Assembly: GCA_963422285.2 (NCBI GenBank)
Contig: CAXXJO010000002.1
Location: 1 to 64,000 of the forward strand
Length of the DNA stretch: 64,000 nucleotides
Reading direction: 5' to 3'
Source of the DNA: VXYL01 sp963422285
GTDB taxonomy: Bacteria; Pseudomonadota; Gammaproteobacteria; Pseudomonadales; Azotimanducaceae
Shown one piece after another: positions 32,613 to 44,385 of the stretch (positions are counted from its first letter, which is position 1; the number at the start of each line of letters is the position of its first letter). The notes under the pieces were generated by a model that was not told where the DNA came from, made no database searches, and saw only the letters and a program-made list of their open reading frames with translations. A program made the position numbers and the translations under genes.

Positions 32613-33980
32613 ATGCTGAGCGCCGAAGACAACGCCACGCTTACCCGTACCGGGCCGGGCACGCCTATGGGCGACGTGTTCCGCAGCTACTGGCTGCCAG
32701 CGCTGCTGTCCCGCGAACTGCCGGCGCCGGACTGCCCGCCGTTGCGCGTCACTCTGCTGGGCGAGGACTTCATCGCCTTCCGCGATTCGCGCGGCAAGGT
32801 CGGCCTCGTCGAGCCGCGTTGCCCCCATCGCGGCGCCAGCCTGTTCTTCGTCCGCGTTGAGGAGTGTGGTCTGCGCTGCGCCTACCACGGCTGGAAGTTC
32901 GATGCCGCCGGCCGCTGCGTGGAGATCCCCACGGTCGCTGCGGACGTCGCCGAGCGGCTGAAGCCCCGGGCCCGAATCCGAGCGCTGGAAACCGCAGAGG
33001 CAGGCGACATCGTGTGGGCGTGGTTCGGGCCGGAAGGGCCGGAAGAGGAAGAGAAGGCGCCGCCGTTGCCGGATTTCGAGTTCGCCGCGGTGCCGCCGGA
33101 GCATCGCTTCGTGTCGAAGAAGCTGCAGCAGTGCAATTGGGCCCAGGCCTGCGAAGGCGGACTGGACACCGCGCACTTCTCCTACCTGCACGCCGGCATG
33201 AACAACGGCGAGAAGGTGGGCCTGCACGAAGTGGGGCCGGAGCGCCGACCTCCTGGCGACAACGAACCGCTGCGGCTGGCGCGGTTCCGCTGGATGATCG
33301 AAGACGGCGCTCCCCGCTTCGCGGTGCTGCGCCACGCCGCCGGCCTGCTGCTGTGCGCTGCTCGCAATGCCGGCGACGAGCGGCTGTACTGGCGCATGAC
33401 GCAGTTCCTGATGCCCAATCATTCGCTGGTGCCGGGCAACTTTCCCGAAGACACCAGCCTCGCCAACACCTGGATGCCCGTCGACGACGCCTCCTGCTGG
33501 ATCTTCTGCTACGCTTGGCATCCCGATCGGCCCATCGGCGAGAGGGAGCGGGCGCGCCTAGCCGCCGGCGCGGGCATTTTCGCCGAAGTAGACGAGCGCC
33601 ACGTGCCGCTGCGGCGCCGCGAGAACGACTACCTGCTGGACCGCGACCACCAGCGAGCGCACAGCTTCACCGGCATCGTCGGCATCTCCGAGCAGGACCA
33701 GGCCATCGCCGACAGCCAAGGCCTGATCGCCGACCGCACTCGGGAACTGCTCTGCCAGACGGATCTGGGCATCGTGCGCTTCCGCGAAGCCGTGCTGCAA
33801 GCGGCCGTGGCGGTGGCCGCCGGCCGCGCCCCGCTGGGCGCGGACCGCCCGCAGGCGTACCGGGTGCGCTCCGGCGACGCGGTGGCCCCACGAGCAGCCG
33901 ACTTGGCGGATGTGGTCCGCGAGCGCTTCGGCGAGCGGTGGGGCTTGCCCATAGCTCGGCCTCGTAGTTCGGCCCTATAG
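32613..33980 (+). CDS. Rieske aromatic ring-hydroxylating oxygenase, phthalate dioxygenase type
   Basis: A 455-residue protein from ATG 32613 (AGGACAGGGGG upstream). The Rieske cluster ligands are in PRCPHRGASL and LRCAYHGWKF; the mononuclear iron site is in GGLDTAHFSYLHAG. The long C-terminal part with FTGIVGISEQDQAIADSQG is a feature of the phthalate-dioxygenase-like (LigX/aromatic demethylase) group, which works as a single subunit fed by a separate reductase. It would hydroxylate or demethylate an aromatic acid. No reductase gene is nearby. It is divergent from the amidohydrolase gene. Confidence 0.88.
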   Translation: MLSAEDNATLTRTGPGTPMGDVFRSYWLPALLSRELPAPDCPPLRVTLLGEDFIAFRDSRGKVGLVEPRCPHRGASLFFVRVEECGLRCAYHGWKFDAAGRCVEIPTVAADVAERLKPRARIRALETAEAGDIVWAWFGPEGPEEEEKAPPLPDFEFAAVPPEHRFVSKKLQQCNWAQACEGGLDTAHFSYLHAGMNNGEKVGLHEVGPERRPPGDNEPLRLARFRWMIEDGAPRFAVLRHAAGLLLCAARNAGDERLYWRMTQFLMPNHSLVPGNFPEDTSLANTWMPVDDASCWIFCYAWHPDRPIGERERARLAAGAGIFAEVDERHVPLRRRENDYLLDRDHQRAHSFTGIVGISEQDQAIADSQGLIADRTRELLCQTDLGIVRFREAVLQAAVAVAAGRAPLGADRPQAYRVRSGDAVAPRAADLADVVRERFGERWGLPIARPRSSAL

Positions 33981-34040
33981 CTCGGCATAGTGGCTTAGAA
34001 TGAGTGGCATAGAACCACGCTCGCGATCGCAGAGGACGCT

Positions 34041-34337
34041 ATGCAGTTGAGCATCACTGGACGCCATATCGAAGTCACCGACGCCTTGAGGAACTACGTC
34101 ACCAGCAAGATTTCCCGCCTGGAACGGCACTACGACCACATCACCAACGTGCAGGTGGTGCTGGCAGTGAACAAGAGCGTGCAGACCGCGGAGGCGATCA
34201 TCCACGCCGGCCACGGCCAGGAGATCTTCGCCGATGCCGGATGCACCGATCTCTACGCCGCCATCGATGCGCTGTCTGCCAAACTCGACCGGCAACTCAT
34301 TCGCCACAAGGAAAAGCTCGCCGACCACCGCGCCTGA
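34041..34337 (+). CDS. hpf: Ribosome hibernation promoting factor
   Basis: A 98-residue short-type HPF: MQLSITGRHIEVTDALRNYV, then KISRLERHYDHITNVQVVL and the conserved DLYAAIDALSAKLDRQL. It binds the 30S subunit in stationary phase and promotes inactive 100S ribosomes. GAGGA lies 5 bases before the ATG. It starts the hpf-ptsN-ptsO group; rpoN, usually directly upstream in gammaproteobacteria, is replaced here by the Rieske gene. Confidence 0.93.
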   Translation: MQLSITGRHIEVTDALRNYVTSKISRLERHYDHITNVQVVLAVNKSVQTAEAIIHAGHGQEIFADAGCTDLYAAIDALSAKLDRQLIRHKEKLADHRA

Positions 34338-34354
34338 GCTGCCCGCACGTCACA

Positions 34355-34828
34355 GTGATCGATTTTCGTCAAATTCTGGTGCCGGCCTGCACCCGGGTAG
34401 GCGTCGTCGCCCAGTCGAAGAAGGCGGCGTTGGAGGAAGCTAGCGAGTTGCTTGCCGCCCACTTTGCGGAAATCGATCCGCGACGGCTGCTCGAGGGACT
34501 GCTGAGTCGAGAACGGCTCGGCTCCACCGGCCTCGGCGAGGGCGTAGCCATCCCGCACTGCCGCTTTGAGGATTGCCGGACGCCGGCGGCGGCGTTCCTC
34601 AAGACCTGCGCGGCCATCGACTTCGACGCTCCGGACGACCAGGCCGTGGACCTGCTGTTCGTGCTGGCCGTGCCCTTGCACGAGCAGCGCATCCACCTGC
34701 AAATCCTTGGTACCCTGGCACGGGTCTTTGACGATCCCGGCAATCTGGCGGCCTTGCGCCGCGCCGCCAAGGACCGCGAGCTGTTCGACGCGCTGCACCG
34801 CCAGCTCGCCATGACGCAGCAGGAATGA
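34355..34828 (+). CDS. ptsN: Nitrogen PTS EIIA protein
   Basis: A 157-residue PtsN. GTG 34355, 17 bp after hpf, is the first good start, giving VIDFRQILVPACTRVGV. The phosphorylation site His lies in TGLGEGVAIPHCRF, and VDLLFVLAVPLHEQRIHLQIL completes the EIIA fold. PtsN receives phosphate from NPr and regulates potassium and nitrogen or carbon balance rather than sugar uptake. It is co-directional with hpf and ptsO; rapZ, which often follows, is absent. Confidence 0.92.
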   Translation: MIDFRQILVPACTRVGVVAQSKKAALEEASELLAAHFAEIDPRRLLEGLLSRERLGSTGLGEGVAIPHCRFEDCRTPAAAFLKTCAAIDFDAPDDQAVDLLFVLAVPLHEQRIHLQILGTLARVFDDPGNLAALRRAAKDRELFDALHRQLAMTQQE

Positions 34829-34974
34829 GAGACCAGCGGATGCAACTCTCTATCTGCGGCTATCTGCGGCGCTCGGTTCGAATCCGGCGGCAACGCCGCG
34901 TTTCGTGTTAGGAAGAACGCCGGCTGCGGCCCCGGCGGCGAGCCGTCGGGAACGGCATTGAGGGCGCTGTCGGC

Positions 34975-35247
34975 ATGAGAACAGGGGCCATCGAAATCGT
35001 CAACAAGCTCGGCCTCCATGCCCGGGCCGCGTCGAGACTGGTGCATGCGACCAAGTCGTTCGCTGCCCGGATCGAGTTGCAGCGTCCGGGGGGTGATGCG
35101 GTGGACGCCAAGAGCATCATGGCGGTGCTGATGCTGGAAGCCGTCTGCGGCACCACTCTCGAACTTCGCGTCAGCGGCCGCGACGAGGACGAAGCCTTCG
35201 CCGCGGTGCAGGCACTGGTCGCGGACCGATTCGGGGAGGGGGAGTAG
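34975..35247 (+). CDS. ptsO: HPr-like phosphocarrier protein NPr
   Basis: A 90-residue HPr-family protein. The active-site His is in VNKLGLHARAAS and the conserved Ser in VDAKSIMAVLML. It would shuttle phosphate between EI-Ntr and PtsN in the cytoplasm. It lies 146 bp after ptsN; the intervening DNA has no rapZ gene and no other gene that I can see. No ptsP gene is present in the window. Confidence 0.9.
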   Translation: MRTGAIEIVNKLGLHARAASRLVHATKSFAARIELQRPGGDAVDAKSIMAVLMLEAVCGTTLELRVSGRDEDEAFAAVQALVADRFGEGE

Positions 35248-35337
35248 CGCCAGCTGGGCGCGGCCTGGAAGTCCGTCGCGGGCATGGGGCGAAGCCGCTC
35301 ATTGAAGTGCCGTTGCTGCGTCCTGTTTGCGGATGGA

Positions 35338-35700
35338 CTAAGGACGTGCGCCTGAAGACCGCGCATTGCGGATGCGTATCTCTTCCACGCCAGCGAAGTC
35401 CGCGAGGGAGCGCAGCGCTGGCTGGATCTTTGGCAGTTCCAGACGCAGTCGGGTAGCCCAGGAGGCGCCGGCGACGTCGATGGTCAGCCGTCCGCCGCGG
35501 ATGTCGGCGACGTGGCAGTGCGGAGCGATGGCTGCCGGCACCAGAGCCCGAAGCTGTTCGGTCCAGGTCTGCCGGACGGCGGCGCGCCGGACGAGGCGCT
35601 CGAGCGGGTTTCGCGGGCGGTGACGCTCGGCGAGAATATCCTCGATCTTCTGCACGTCTCTGGCGCCTGTACCGCCTGTGCGCTGCTGGTCTTTCCTCAT
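35338..35700 (-). CDS. DUF721 protein, DciA-like helicase loader
   Basis: A 120-residue protein with the DUF721 core: RQTWTEQLRALVPAAIAPHC then IRGGRLTIDVAGASWATRLR then LELPKIQPALRSL. DciA proteins bind DnaB and load or activate it at the origin in bacteria lacking DnaC. In gammaproteobacteria this gene often lies divergently near secA, as here. The N-terminal 40 residues are basic and look disordered. The start is not backed by a clear Shine-Dalgarno. Confidence 0.82.
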   Translation of the reverse strand: MRKDQQRTGGTGARDVQKIEDILAERHRPRNPLERLVRRAAVRQTWTEQLRALVPAAIAPHCHVADIRGGRLTIDVAGASWATRLRLELPKIQPALRSLADFAGVEEIRIRNARSSGARP

Positions 35701-35993
35701 GCGCCGTTCGACATCGGTTCAATCTGCCGGGACGCACCATACCAGCCCGCCTTGGTTGCAGTCGACTGGCCGTCTTGTTGCTGGGCGAAGGACGTATCCT
35801 TCATCGCTGGCTCGGCGTGGCGATCCGCCGACACTGCTTGAATGTCCCAAACGTCCTGAGTCCGCAAACGACCTCGGTCTCATCCGAGAGTCAGAGCGCA
35901 ATAGCACCACCTTGAAACCAGCGACTGTGGCCCCCACTTCGGGTTAGAGCATCCTGCGGGTGCTGCTGCCCCAGCACTAATAGGAGACTTGAC
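35701..35993. other. Intergenic stretch upstream of dciA-like gene
   Basis: I see no gene in these about 290 bp. The metallopeptidase gene commonly found between the DUF721 gene and secA in gammaproteobacteria is absent. The right end holds ATAGGAGA, the ribosome binding site of the damaged DUF2188 gene. Confidence 0.4.
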
Positions 35994-36241
35994 ATGAGTA
36001 AGAACCGAAACCGCACCGTTTACCGTCGTCCTGACGGTAACGGGCCAACAAACGCAATGATTCGAATCGTGCCTCAAGCCTGCACAGCACACAGAGAGAT
36101 ACACATGACAAGGCCAGAGGCATGCTTCGAAGACAAGGCGGTGGCGAACTTGCGACAACGGGGCGCAATGGGCGATTCAGGAGCAAGGACACTATCCCTC
36201 CCGGTCACGATCCTTTGCCCCCGAAAGACACCGAGCACTAG
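35994..36241 (+). pseudogene. DUF2188 protein, single-base frameshift
   Basis: ATG 35994 with ATAGGAGA upstream begins MSKNRNRTVYRRPDGN. At 36041/36042 one T is missing; after that the DUF2188 sequence continues in another frame as ANKRNDSNRASSLHST, GMLRRQGGGELATTGRNGRF and SKDTIPPGHDPLPPKD to TAG 36239-36241. DUF2188 proteins are small basic proteins of unknown role, common in accessory DNA. Both halves are well preserved, so the lesion is recent or a sequencing error. Confidence 0.75.
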
Positions 36242-36604
36242 CCCTTGATCTCCGTGGATAGTTGTCAAGAAAGGGTCGTAGCTGAGCAATGGCTGGCATG
36301 TCCACCCAAGTTCGGTATGGCGAGAGATCGAGAACCAAGCCCATCTTGACCACGCCGGCCACCGCAGTGGCGGAACCTGGCATCGGGCCAACTGCCCTCG
36401 CAGGATGACATCCGCCGCCAGCATGCCGTCGTGTCGATAGTGGCCTCGAACCGTGGACGCTCATTTCTATAAGGGATCAGACCCTGGTGCGCCATGACGA
36501 ATTTCCTACACACGTCATGGTTGGTCGTCGTTTCGCGCCGCGTCGGGCAAGGAGTAGAATTGACCTTTGTCAGCGCCGTTGGCGTGGTTGGATAGGCGTT
36601 CAGC
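36242..36604. other. Upstream region of secA
   Basis: No gene is recognised in about 360 bp. TTGACC at 36560-36565 could be a -35 box for secA, but the spacing to a matching -10 is not convincing. No secM-like leader peptide was found. Confidence 0.4.
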
Positions 36605-39421
<2,817 letters not shown>

Positions 39422-39423
39422 CC

Positions 39424-40638
39424 GTGGCCGTGAATCTGCCGCCACTAGGCGAACTGCTACCCATAGACGGAATCGCGCTAGGGGCAGCGAAGGCCGGCAT
39501 CAAGTACCGGGATCGCCTCGACCTCGCCGTCATCCTGCTGGGGCTTGGCAGCGTCACAGGCGCAGTATTTACGCGCAGCGCCTTCCAAGCGGCGCCAGTG
39601 ATCGTGGCCCGCGACCGGGTCGGCAGCGCCCGGGCGCTGGTGATCAACAGCGGCAACGCCAACGCCGCCACCGGTGCTCGCGGACTGGCGGATGCCAAAG
39701 CGTCTTGCGCCCATCTCGCAGCGCGATGCGACATCGACGAAGTCGAGACCATGCCGTTCTCCACCGGCGTCATCGGTGAGTTCCTGGACATGAACGCCAT
39801 GCGCCGCGGCATCGACGCCGCGGTGGACGCTGCTCGCTCCGACGGCTGGCACGACGCCGCCCGCGCCATCCTGACCACGGATACCGCCCCCAAAGCGGTT
39901 TCGCTGCGCACCACGGTTGGCAACAAGCCGGTATGCGCCACCGGCATGGTGAAGGGGTCCGGCATGATCCACCCGGACATGGCCACTCTGTTGGCATTCC
40001 TCGGCACCGATGTCGCGCTGTCGGCCAACGCCGCCGGGGCGCTGTCGCGGGACTTGGCGGAGCGCAGCTTCAACCGCGTCACCATTGATGGAGATACCTC
40101 CACCAACGACTCCTTCGTGGTGATGGCCACGGGTCGTGCTGGCGGCGAGCTCATCGACGACACGAACAGCGCCGCCTATGTCGAGATCCGGGACGCCTTG
40201 ACCCCCCTGGTCGTCGAACTGGCCCAGCGCACCGCCCGCGACGGCGAGGGCGCCACCAAGTTCGTCACCGTGCGCGTAGAGCAGGGCGCCAACCCCGTCG
40301 AATGCCTAGCGGTGGCCCGTACCATCGCCCACTCGCCCTTGGTAAAGACCGCGCTGTTCGCCGGCGACCCGAATTGGGGTCGATTCTGCATGGCCATCGG
40401 CCGTGCCGGCGTCGCTGGCTTGGATCCGAGCGCCGTAAGCCTGCATCTCGACGACGTCTGCGTGGCCCGCGGCGGCTTGGTGGTAAGCGACTATACCGAG
40501 GAAGCCGGTGCTTCGGCGATGGCCAAAGACGAGTTCACAGTGCGCGTCCAGCTCGGCCGGGGACATGCCTCGGAGACCGTGTGGACCTCGGACCTGTCCT
40601 ACGAGTACGTGCGCATCAACGCGGAGTACCGGACCTAG
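39424..40638 (+). CDS. argJ: Bifunctional ornithine acetyltransferase/N-acetylglutamate synthase
   Basis: A 404-residue ArgJ. GTG 39424 gives VAVNLPPLGELLPIDGI, the usual start. Self-cleavage occurs between Ala and Thr in GMIHPDMATLLAFL; the preceding CATGMVKGSG is the oxyanion-hole region, and NSFVVMATGRAGG-like DGDTSTNDSFVVMATG is conserved. It recycles the acetyl group in arginine synthesis and may also make N-acetylglutamate. secA lies directly upstream, a common arrangement in gammaproteobacteria. The C terminus SYEYVRINAEYRT is complete. Confidence 0.96.
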   Translation: MAVNLPPLGELLPIDGIALGAAKAGIKYRDRLDLAVILLGLGSVTGAVFTRSAFQAAPVIVARDRVGSARALVINSGNANAATGARGLADAKASCAHLAARCDIDEVETMPFSTGVIGEFLDMNAMRRGIDAAVDAARSDGWHDAARAILTTDTAPKAVSLRTTVGNKPVCATGMVKGSGMIHPDMATLLAFLGTDVALSANAAGALSRDLAERSFNRVTIDGDTSTNDSFVVMATGRAGGELIDDTNSAAYVEIRDALTPLVVELAQRTARDGEGATKFVTVRVEQGANPVECLAVARTIAHSPLVKTALFAGDPNWGRFCMAIGRAGVAGLDPSAVSLHLDDVCVARGGLVVSDYTEEAGASAMAKDEFTVRVQLGRGHASETVWTSDLSYEYVRINAEYRT

Positions 40639-40985
40639 CTTGAAGGAACGCCCGAGGCAGGCGTCGCCAGAAAATTGCGCAAGGCTTTCACAGGGAATTC
40701 GCAGTGTCGTTCGAGGCTCGGCGTGCTGAGGATCATGAGCAGTTCGACATGCTGATTTCGTACCTCGGTCTTGATCCGCTGGCGAAAGATCCGGAGGAGC
40801 GCGAATAGGTGGATCGTTGACGAGGGCCGAAGCTTGGGCATTCGCGCAGTTGTTCGAGAAGGTCAATCGTGGGGAGAAGCTCGCCCAAGCGGACTTCGAG
40901 GGCATCTCCTGTCGGGATGCTGGCTGACTCCTCGAGAAGCTGGATCAGGCGAGGAACCAGCCTGCACACTCGTGGATGACCATCC
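40639..40985. other. Gene-poor or decayed stretch between argJ and coaE
   Basis: No intact gene. On the plus strand, SFEARRAEDHEQFDMLISYL followed by GLDPLAKDPEERE and a stop (40703-40808), and FAQLFEKVNRGEKLAQADFE in another frame (about 40840-40905), read like pieces of one lost protein of unknown family. The mutT and yacG genes often found here are absent. Confidence 0.35.
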
Positions 40986-41588
40986 CTAGCCGTGGTTGCC
41001 TCCGAGTTCCAGGTAGCGGACGTGGAACCGATCCACGGCGGCGTGGAGATCTGCCAAGCTGCCGTCGTTGACGATGACGTCGTCGGCCAGTGCCAGCCGC
41101 GCCGCACGGTCGAGCTGGCTGGCGACGATGGCGTGGGCTTGGGTTTCGCTGATGTTGTCGCGGCTCATGGTTCGTTCGATCTGCACGGCTTCCGGTACGT
41201 CTACCACCAGGATGCGGTGGGCGCGGGGGTCGCGGCTGCGCATCAGCGGGTTGACGAGGATGGCGTAGGGCGATGCCGCAGCGGCGAGCTTCTCGCCCAT
41301 GAGCCGGTTGACCAGCGGGTGCAGCAGACGTTCCAGCCAGCGCCGCTGGTCGACATCCCGGAACACCCGTTCCCGTAGCGCGGCGCGGTCGAGGGTGCCG
41401 TCGCCTTGCAGTATCTCGGTGCCGAAGTGCGCTGCGATCTGATCTAGGGCTGGTTCGCCGGGCGCCACCACGCTCCGGGACGCGACATCGGCGTCGACGA
41501 TGTCGATGCCGAAGCTGCGAAAGCGGTCCGATACCGCGGTCTTGCCGCTGCCGATGCCGCCGGCAATGCCGACAATGAAATCCGCCAC
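40986..41588 (-). CDS. coaE: Dephospho-CoA kinase
   Basis: A 200-residue P-loop kinase: FIVGIAGGIGSGKTAVSDRF with the Walker A, DIVDADVASRSV with the substrate Asp, LHPLVNRLM, ILVVDVPEAVQIERTMSRDN in the lid. It adds the 3' phosphate to dephospho-CoA in the last step of CoA synthesis. It lies 7 bp after pilD, the usual pilD-coaE pairing in gammaproteobacteria. Length and frame are normal. Confidence 0.95.
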   Translation of the reverse strand: MADFIVGIAGGIGSGKTAVSDRFRSFGIDIVDADVASRSVVAPGEPALDQIAAHFGTEILQGDGTLDRAALRERVFRDVDQRRWLERLLHPLVNRLMGEKLAAAASPYAILVNPLMRSRDPRAHRILVVDVPEAVQIERTMSRDNISETQAHAIVASQLDRAARLALADDVIVNDGSLADLHAAVDRFHVRYLELGGNHG

Positions 41589-41595
41589 CGCCTTC

Positions 41596-42441
41596 TCAGT
41601 AAACCGTCGTTATGCGCTGGATGAAGAACAGCGCACCGGTACCGCCGATGCATAGGAACGTCCCGAACGGAATAGGAGTGGTGCGGGTAGCCGTTTTCCG
41701 CGCCAAGCCCACCGCCGCATAGGCGATCCCCGCGGTGGAGGCGATCAGGATGACGGGCAGGATCGCCTGCCAGCCCAGCCAGGCGCCCAGGGCCGCGAGC
41801 AGCTTGAAATCGCCGTAGCCCATGCCCTCCCGACGGGTCAGCAGCCGGTGTCCCCAATAGAAGCTCCACAGTACCCCGTACCCGGCCACTGCGCCGATGA
41901 TCGAATCCGCCGGGGTTGGCGTGGCATCGAAAGGAATCGCGACGAGAATGCCCAGCCAGACCAGGGGCAGGGTGATCTGGTCCGGCAGCAGCAGGGTGTC
42001 GAAGTCGATCAGCGCCAGTGCCAGCAAGGCCATGAGCAGGACGTAGTGGCAAACCGCAACCCAGCCGTACCCCCAGCTGGCGACGGCAGCCAGCAGCAGT
42101 GCCGCGCCAGCCAGCTCGACCAGGGGATACCGTACGGAGATCGGCGTCGAGCAGGTCGCGCACCGCCCGCGCAGCAGCATCCAGCTCAACACCGGAACGT
42201 TCTGCCAAGCCTGGATGGTGGTGCCGCAGGCTGGACATCGCGAACGCGGCAGTGCCAAGTTGAACCGCGTCGGAGGCGGCGGGCGGATGGCGAGAACTTC
42301 CATTGCCTCCGCCCGCCACTGTCGCGAGATCATGATGGGCAGCCGGTAGACGACCACGTTCAGAAAGCTCCCGAAGCTGAGGCCGGCCAGAACGACGGCG
42401 GCCAGAACCGTCCCGCCATAGGTGAGAAGCGTGTCGATCAT
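41596..42441 (-). CDS. pilD: Type IV prepilin peptidase/N-methyltransferase
   Basis: A 281-residue polytopic membrane protein. The N-terminal membrane segment with SFGSFLNVVVYRLP is followed by the methylase-associated zinc motif CPACG ... CATC. The aspartyl protease residues are in ALIDFDTLLLPD and GMGYGDFKLLA. It cleaves prepilin leaders (before Phe in GFSLIEL) and methylates the new N terminus at the inner membrane. Its targets pilA1 and pilA2 lie 5-6 kb away. An aldo/keto reductase and a DUF427 gene separate it from pilC, an unusual insertion into the pilBCD cluster. Confidence 0.95.
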   Translation of the reverse strand: MIDTLLTYGGTVLAAVVLAGLSFGSFLNVVVYRLPIMISRQWRAEAMEVLAIRPPPPTRFNLALPRSRCPACGTTIQAWQNVPVLSWMLLRGRCATCSTPISVRYPLVELAGAALLLAAVASWGYGWVAVCHYVLLMALLALALIDFDTLLLPDQITLPLVWLGILVAIPFDATPTPADSIIGAVAGYGVLWSFYWGHRLLTRREGMGYGDFKLLAALGAWLGWQAILPVILIASTAGIAYAAVGLARKTATRTTPIPFGTFLCIGGTGALFFIQRITTVY

Positions 42442-42677
42442 GGCATTGTGGGTACTGCGGAGGGGAGGATTGTATCGGTTCGAGGGCTGTATGCGTTATC
42501 AGTGCGATGTTGGCTTGCAGGTGTCCGCCTCCGCAGCGGGACAGGGCCTTCGGTACGCCCGAACCGTCTTTCCGGGAGCTCGGGCCGATCGCAGGGGCAG
42601 GGCGGCGTGAACCTGTCGTCGATCGCGTCAGCGCCTCATCCGCAGTCCCAGGATTCCCGATCATTGCATGGGCGATG

Positions 42678-43688
42678 TCAGATGCGGAACCGATGCGGCC
42701 CGAAATCCGCCTCGTAGAACGGTGCCGCCATGCGGCCGGGCGGCATGATCTGGTCGATGGCCTCGAAGTCCGCATTGGTCAGCGTCGCGTCGGCGGCGGC
42801 GAGGTTGTCCTCCAGCTGCGCCATGGTGCGCGGACCGATGATGGGGCTGGTCACCCCCGGCTGCGCCATCACCCAGGCCAGCGCGAATTGGGACAGCGGC
42901 AGCCCGCGTTCCCGGGCGATTGGCTCCAGCCCCTCCACCACGTCGAAGATGTCTTCGGTGAAGCGCCGACGCTGCATGGCGTTCGGCGTTGCGAAGCGCG
43001 TTCCCGCCGGCGGTTGCTCGCCACGGCGGTACTTGCCGGTGAGCAGGCCGCCGGCCAGAGGGCTCCAAGGGATGGTGGCGACGCCGTAGGTGCGCGCCAT
43101 GGGCATCAGTTCCCGTTCCACTCGCCGGTCCAGCAGATTGTAGGGCTGCTGCTCGCAGACGAAGCGGTTGAGGCCATGCTTCTCCGACGCCCACAGCGAT
43201 TCGACGAACTGCCAGGCGGCAAAGGTGGAGGTGCCGATGTAGCGCACCTTGCCTTGGCGGATCAGATCGTCGAGGGCGCGCAGCGTTTCGTCAATGGCGG
43301 TGTCCGAACGCGGCCTGTGCATCTGGTAGAGGTCGATGCGGTCGGTCTGCAACCGTTGCAGGCTAGCCTCGCAGGCCGCGATCACGTGTCGGCGGCTGGC
43401 GCCGCGCATGTTCGGATCGTCGTCCGCCATGGCGCCATGGAACTTGGTGGCGAGCACCACGCGGTCGCGCTTGCCGTTGCGCGCCAGCGCCTCGCCCACG
43501 ACGGTTTCGCTGATGCCTCGGGAGTAGACATTGGCGGTGTCGATGAAGTTGATGCCGCGCTCCAGCGCACGATCGACGATGGCGTACGAATCCTCTGGCG
43601 ATGTGCGCGCCCCGAACGTCATCGCGCCCAGGCACAGGTTGCTCACCCGAACCCCGGTGCGGCCCAGCAGTCGCGTCTCGATGGCCAT
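42678..43688 (-). CDS. Aldo/keto reductase
   Basis: A 336-residue AKR from ATG 43688 (AAAGGAT upstream). The catalytic tetrad is visible: Asp in FIDTANVYSRG with Tyr, Lys in VLATKFHG and His in DLYQMHRPRSD. NADPH-binding features are near the C terminus (SPIIGPRTMAQLEDNL). These enzymes reduce aldehydes and ketones; this subgroup (YajO/Tas-like) has broad substrates. It interrupts the pilus cluster between pilD and pilC and is divergent from the DUF427 gene 50 bp away. Confidence 0.87.
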   Translation of the reverse strand: MAIETRLLGRTGVRVSNLCLGAMTFGARTSPEDSYAIVDRALERGINFIDTANVYSRGISETVVGEALARNGKRDRVVLATKFHGAMADDDPNMRGASRRHVIAACEASLQRLQTDRIDLYQMHRPRSDTAIDETLRALDDLIRQGKVRYIGTSTFAAWQFVESLWASEKHGLNRFVCEQQPYNLLDRRVERELMPMARTYGVATIPWSPLAGGLLTGKYRRGEQPPAGTRFATPNAMQRRRFTEDIFDVVEGLEPIARERGLPLSQFALAWVMAQPGVTSPIIGPRTMAQLEDNLAAADATLTNADFEAIDQIMPPGRMAAPFYEADFGPHRFRI

Positions 43689-43738
43689 GGCGTATCCTTT
43701 GGAAATGTCGGGAAGCATATCTTAGGGCAGCCGAGACC

Positions 43739-44284
43739 ATGTTGGCAGTGACGCAAGAAATCCTCGCCGCCCGCGCCAAGTGGCGCTACCGGGGTACGCG
43801 GCGGCCACCCTTCGCAGTGGTACCCGGCTCGGGCCTGGAGTCCGTATGGGACTATCCTCGGCCGCCGCGAATCGAACCGGATCCGCGGCGCATCCGCGTC
43901 GTCCACGGCGATCTTGTGCTGGCGGAATCGACGGCAGCCCTGCGCATCCTGGAAACCGCTTCGCCGCCGACTTTCTATCTGCCGCCCGATGACGTGGCGG
44001 TGGATCGGCTACGGCCTTCCGGCCGCAGGAGCCGCTGCGAGTGGAAGGGTTTGGCTCAAGCGTTCGAACTGGCCGACATTCAGGGTGCGGCGTGGAGCTA
44101 TGCCGAGACCTTTCCGGAGTTCGCCGCCATCGCCGGGTTCTTCTCGTTTCATGCCGCCAAGGTGCGCTGCACAGTAGCCGGCGAGGCCGTTCGCCCGCAG
44201 CCTGGCGGCTACTACGGCGGCTGGATCACCGCCGAGGTGGTCGGTCCGTTCAAAGGCGAACCGGGCTCCCGGCCCTGGTGGTGA
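43739..44284 (+). CDS. DUF427 domain protein
   Basis: A 181-residue protein with the DUF427 pattern: RRIRVVHGDLVLAESTAALR, then PPTFYLPPDDVAVDRLRPS, CEWKGLAQAFEL and GAAWSYAETFPEFAAIAGFF then VRPQPGGYYGGW. The family forms small beta folds of unknown biochemical role, sometimes next to oxidoreductases, as here. It is divergent from the aldo/keto reductase gene, sharing a 50-bp control region. ATG 43739 is the most likely start. Confidence 0.82.
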   Translation: MLAVTQEILAARAKWRYRGTRRPPFAVVPGSGLESVWDYPRPPRIEPDPRRIRVVHGDLVLAESTAALRILETASPPTFYLPPDDVAVDRLRPSGRRSRCEWKGLAQAFELADIQGAAWSYAETFPEFAAIAGFFSFHAAKVRCTVAGEAVRPQPGGYYGGWITAEVVGPFKGEPGSRPWW

Positions 44285-44385
44285 TCTCGCGGCGGGGGCC
44301 AGCGCCGCCTGGTCAATGCCGCCGGACAGCCGGTGCGCCGGGCGAGGTTGATTTCAGGCCCGGCATGTCCGCGGCGATCGCCGGC

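Noticed and set aside
36242..36604. A SecM-like arrest peptide upstream of secA.
   Set aside because: No frame with signal peptide and arrest-like motif was found in the region.
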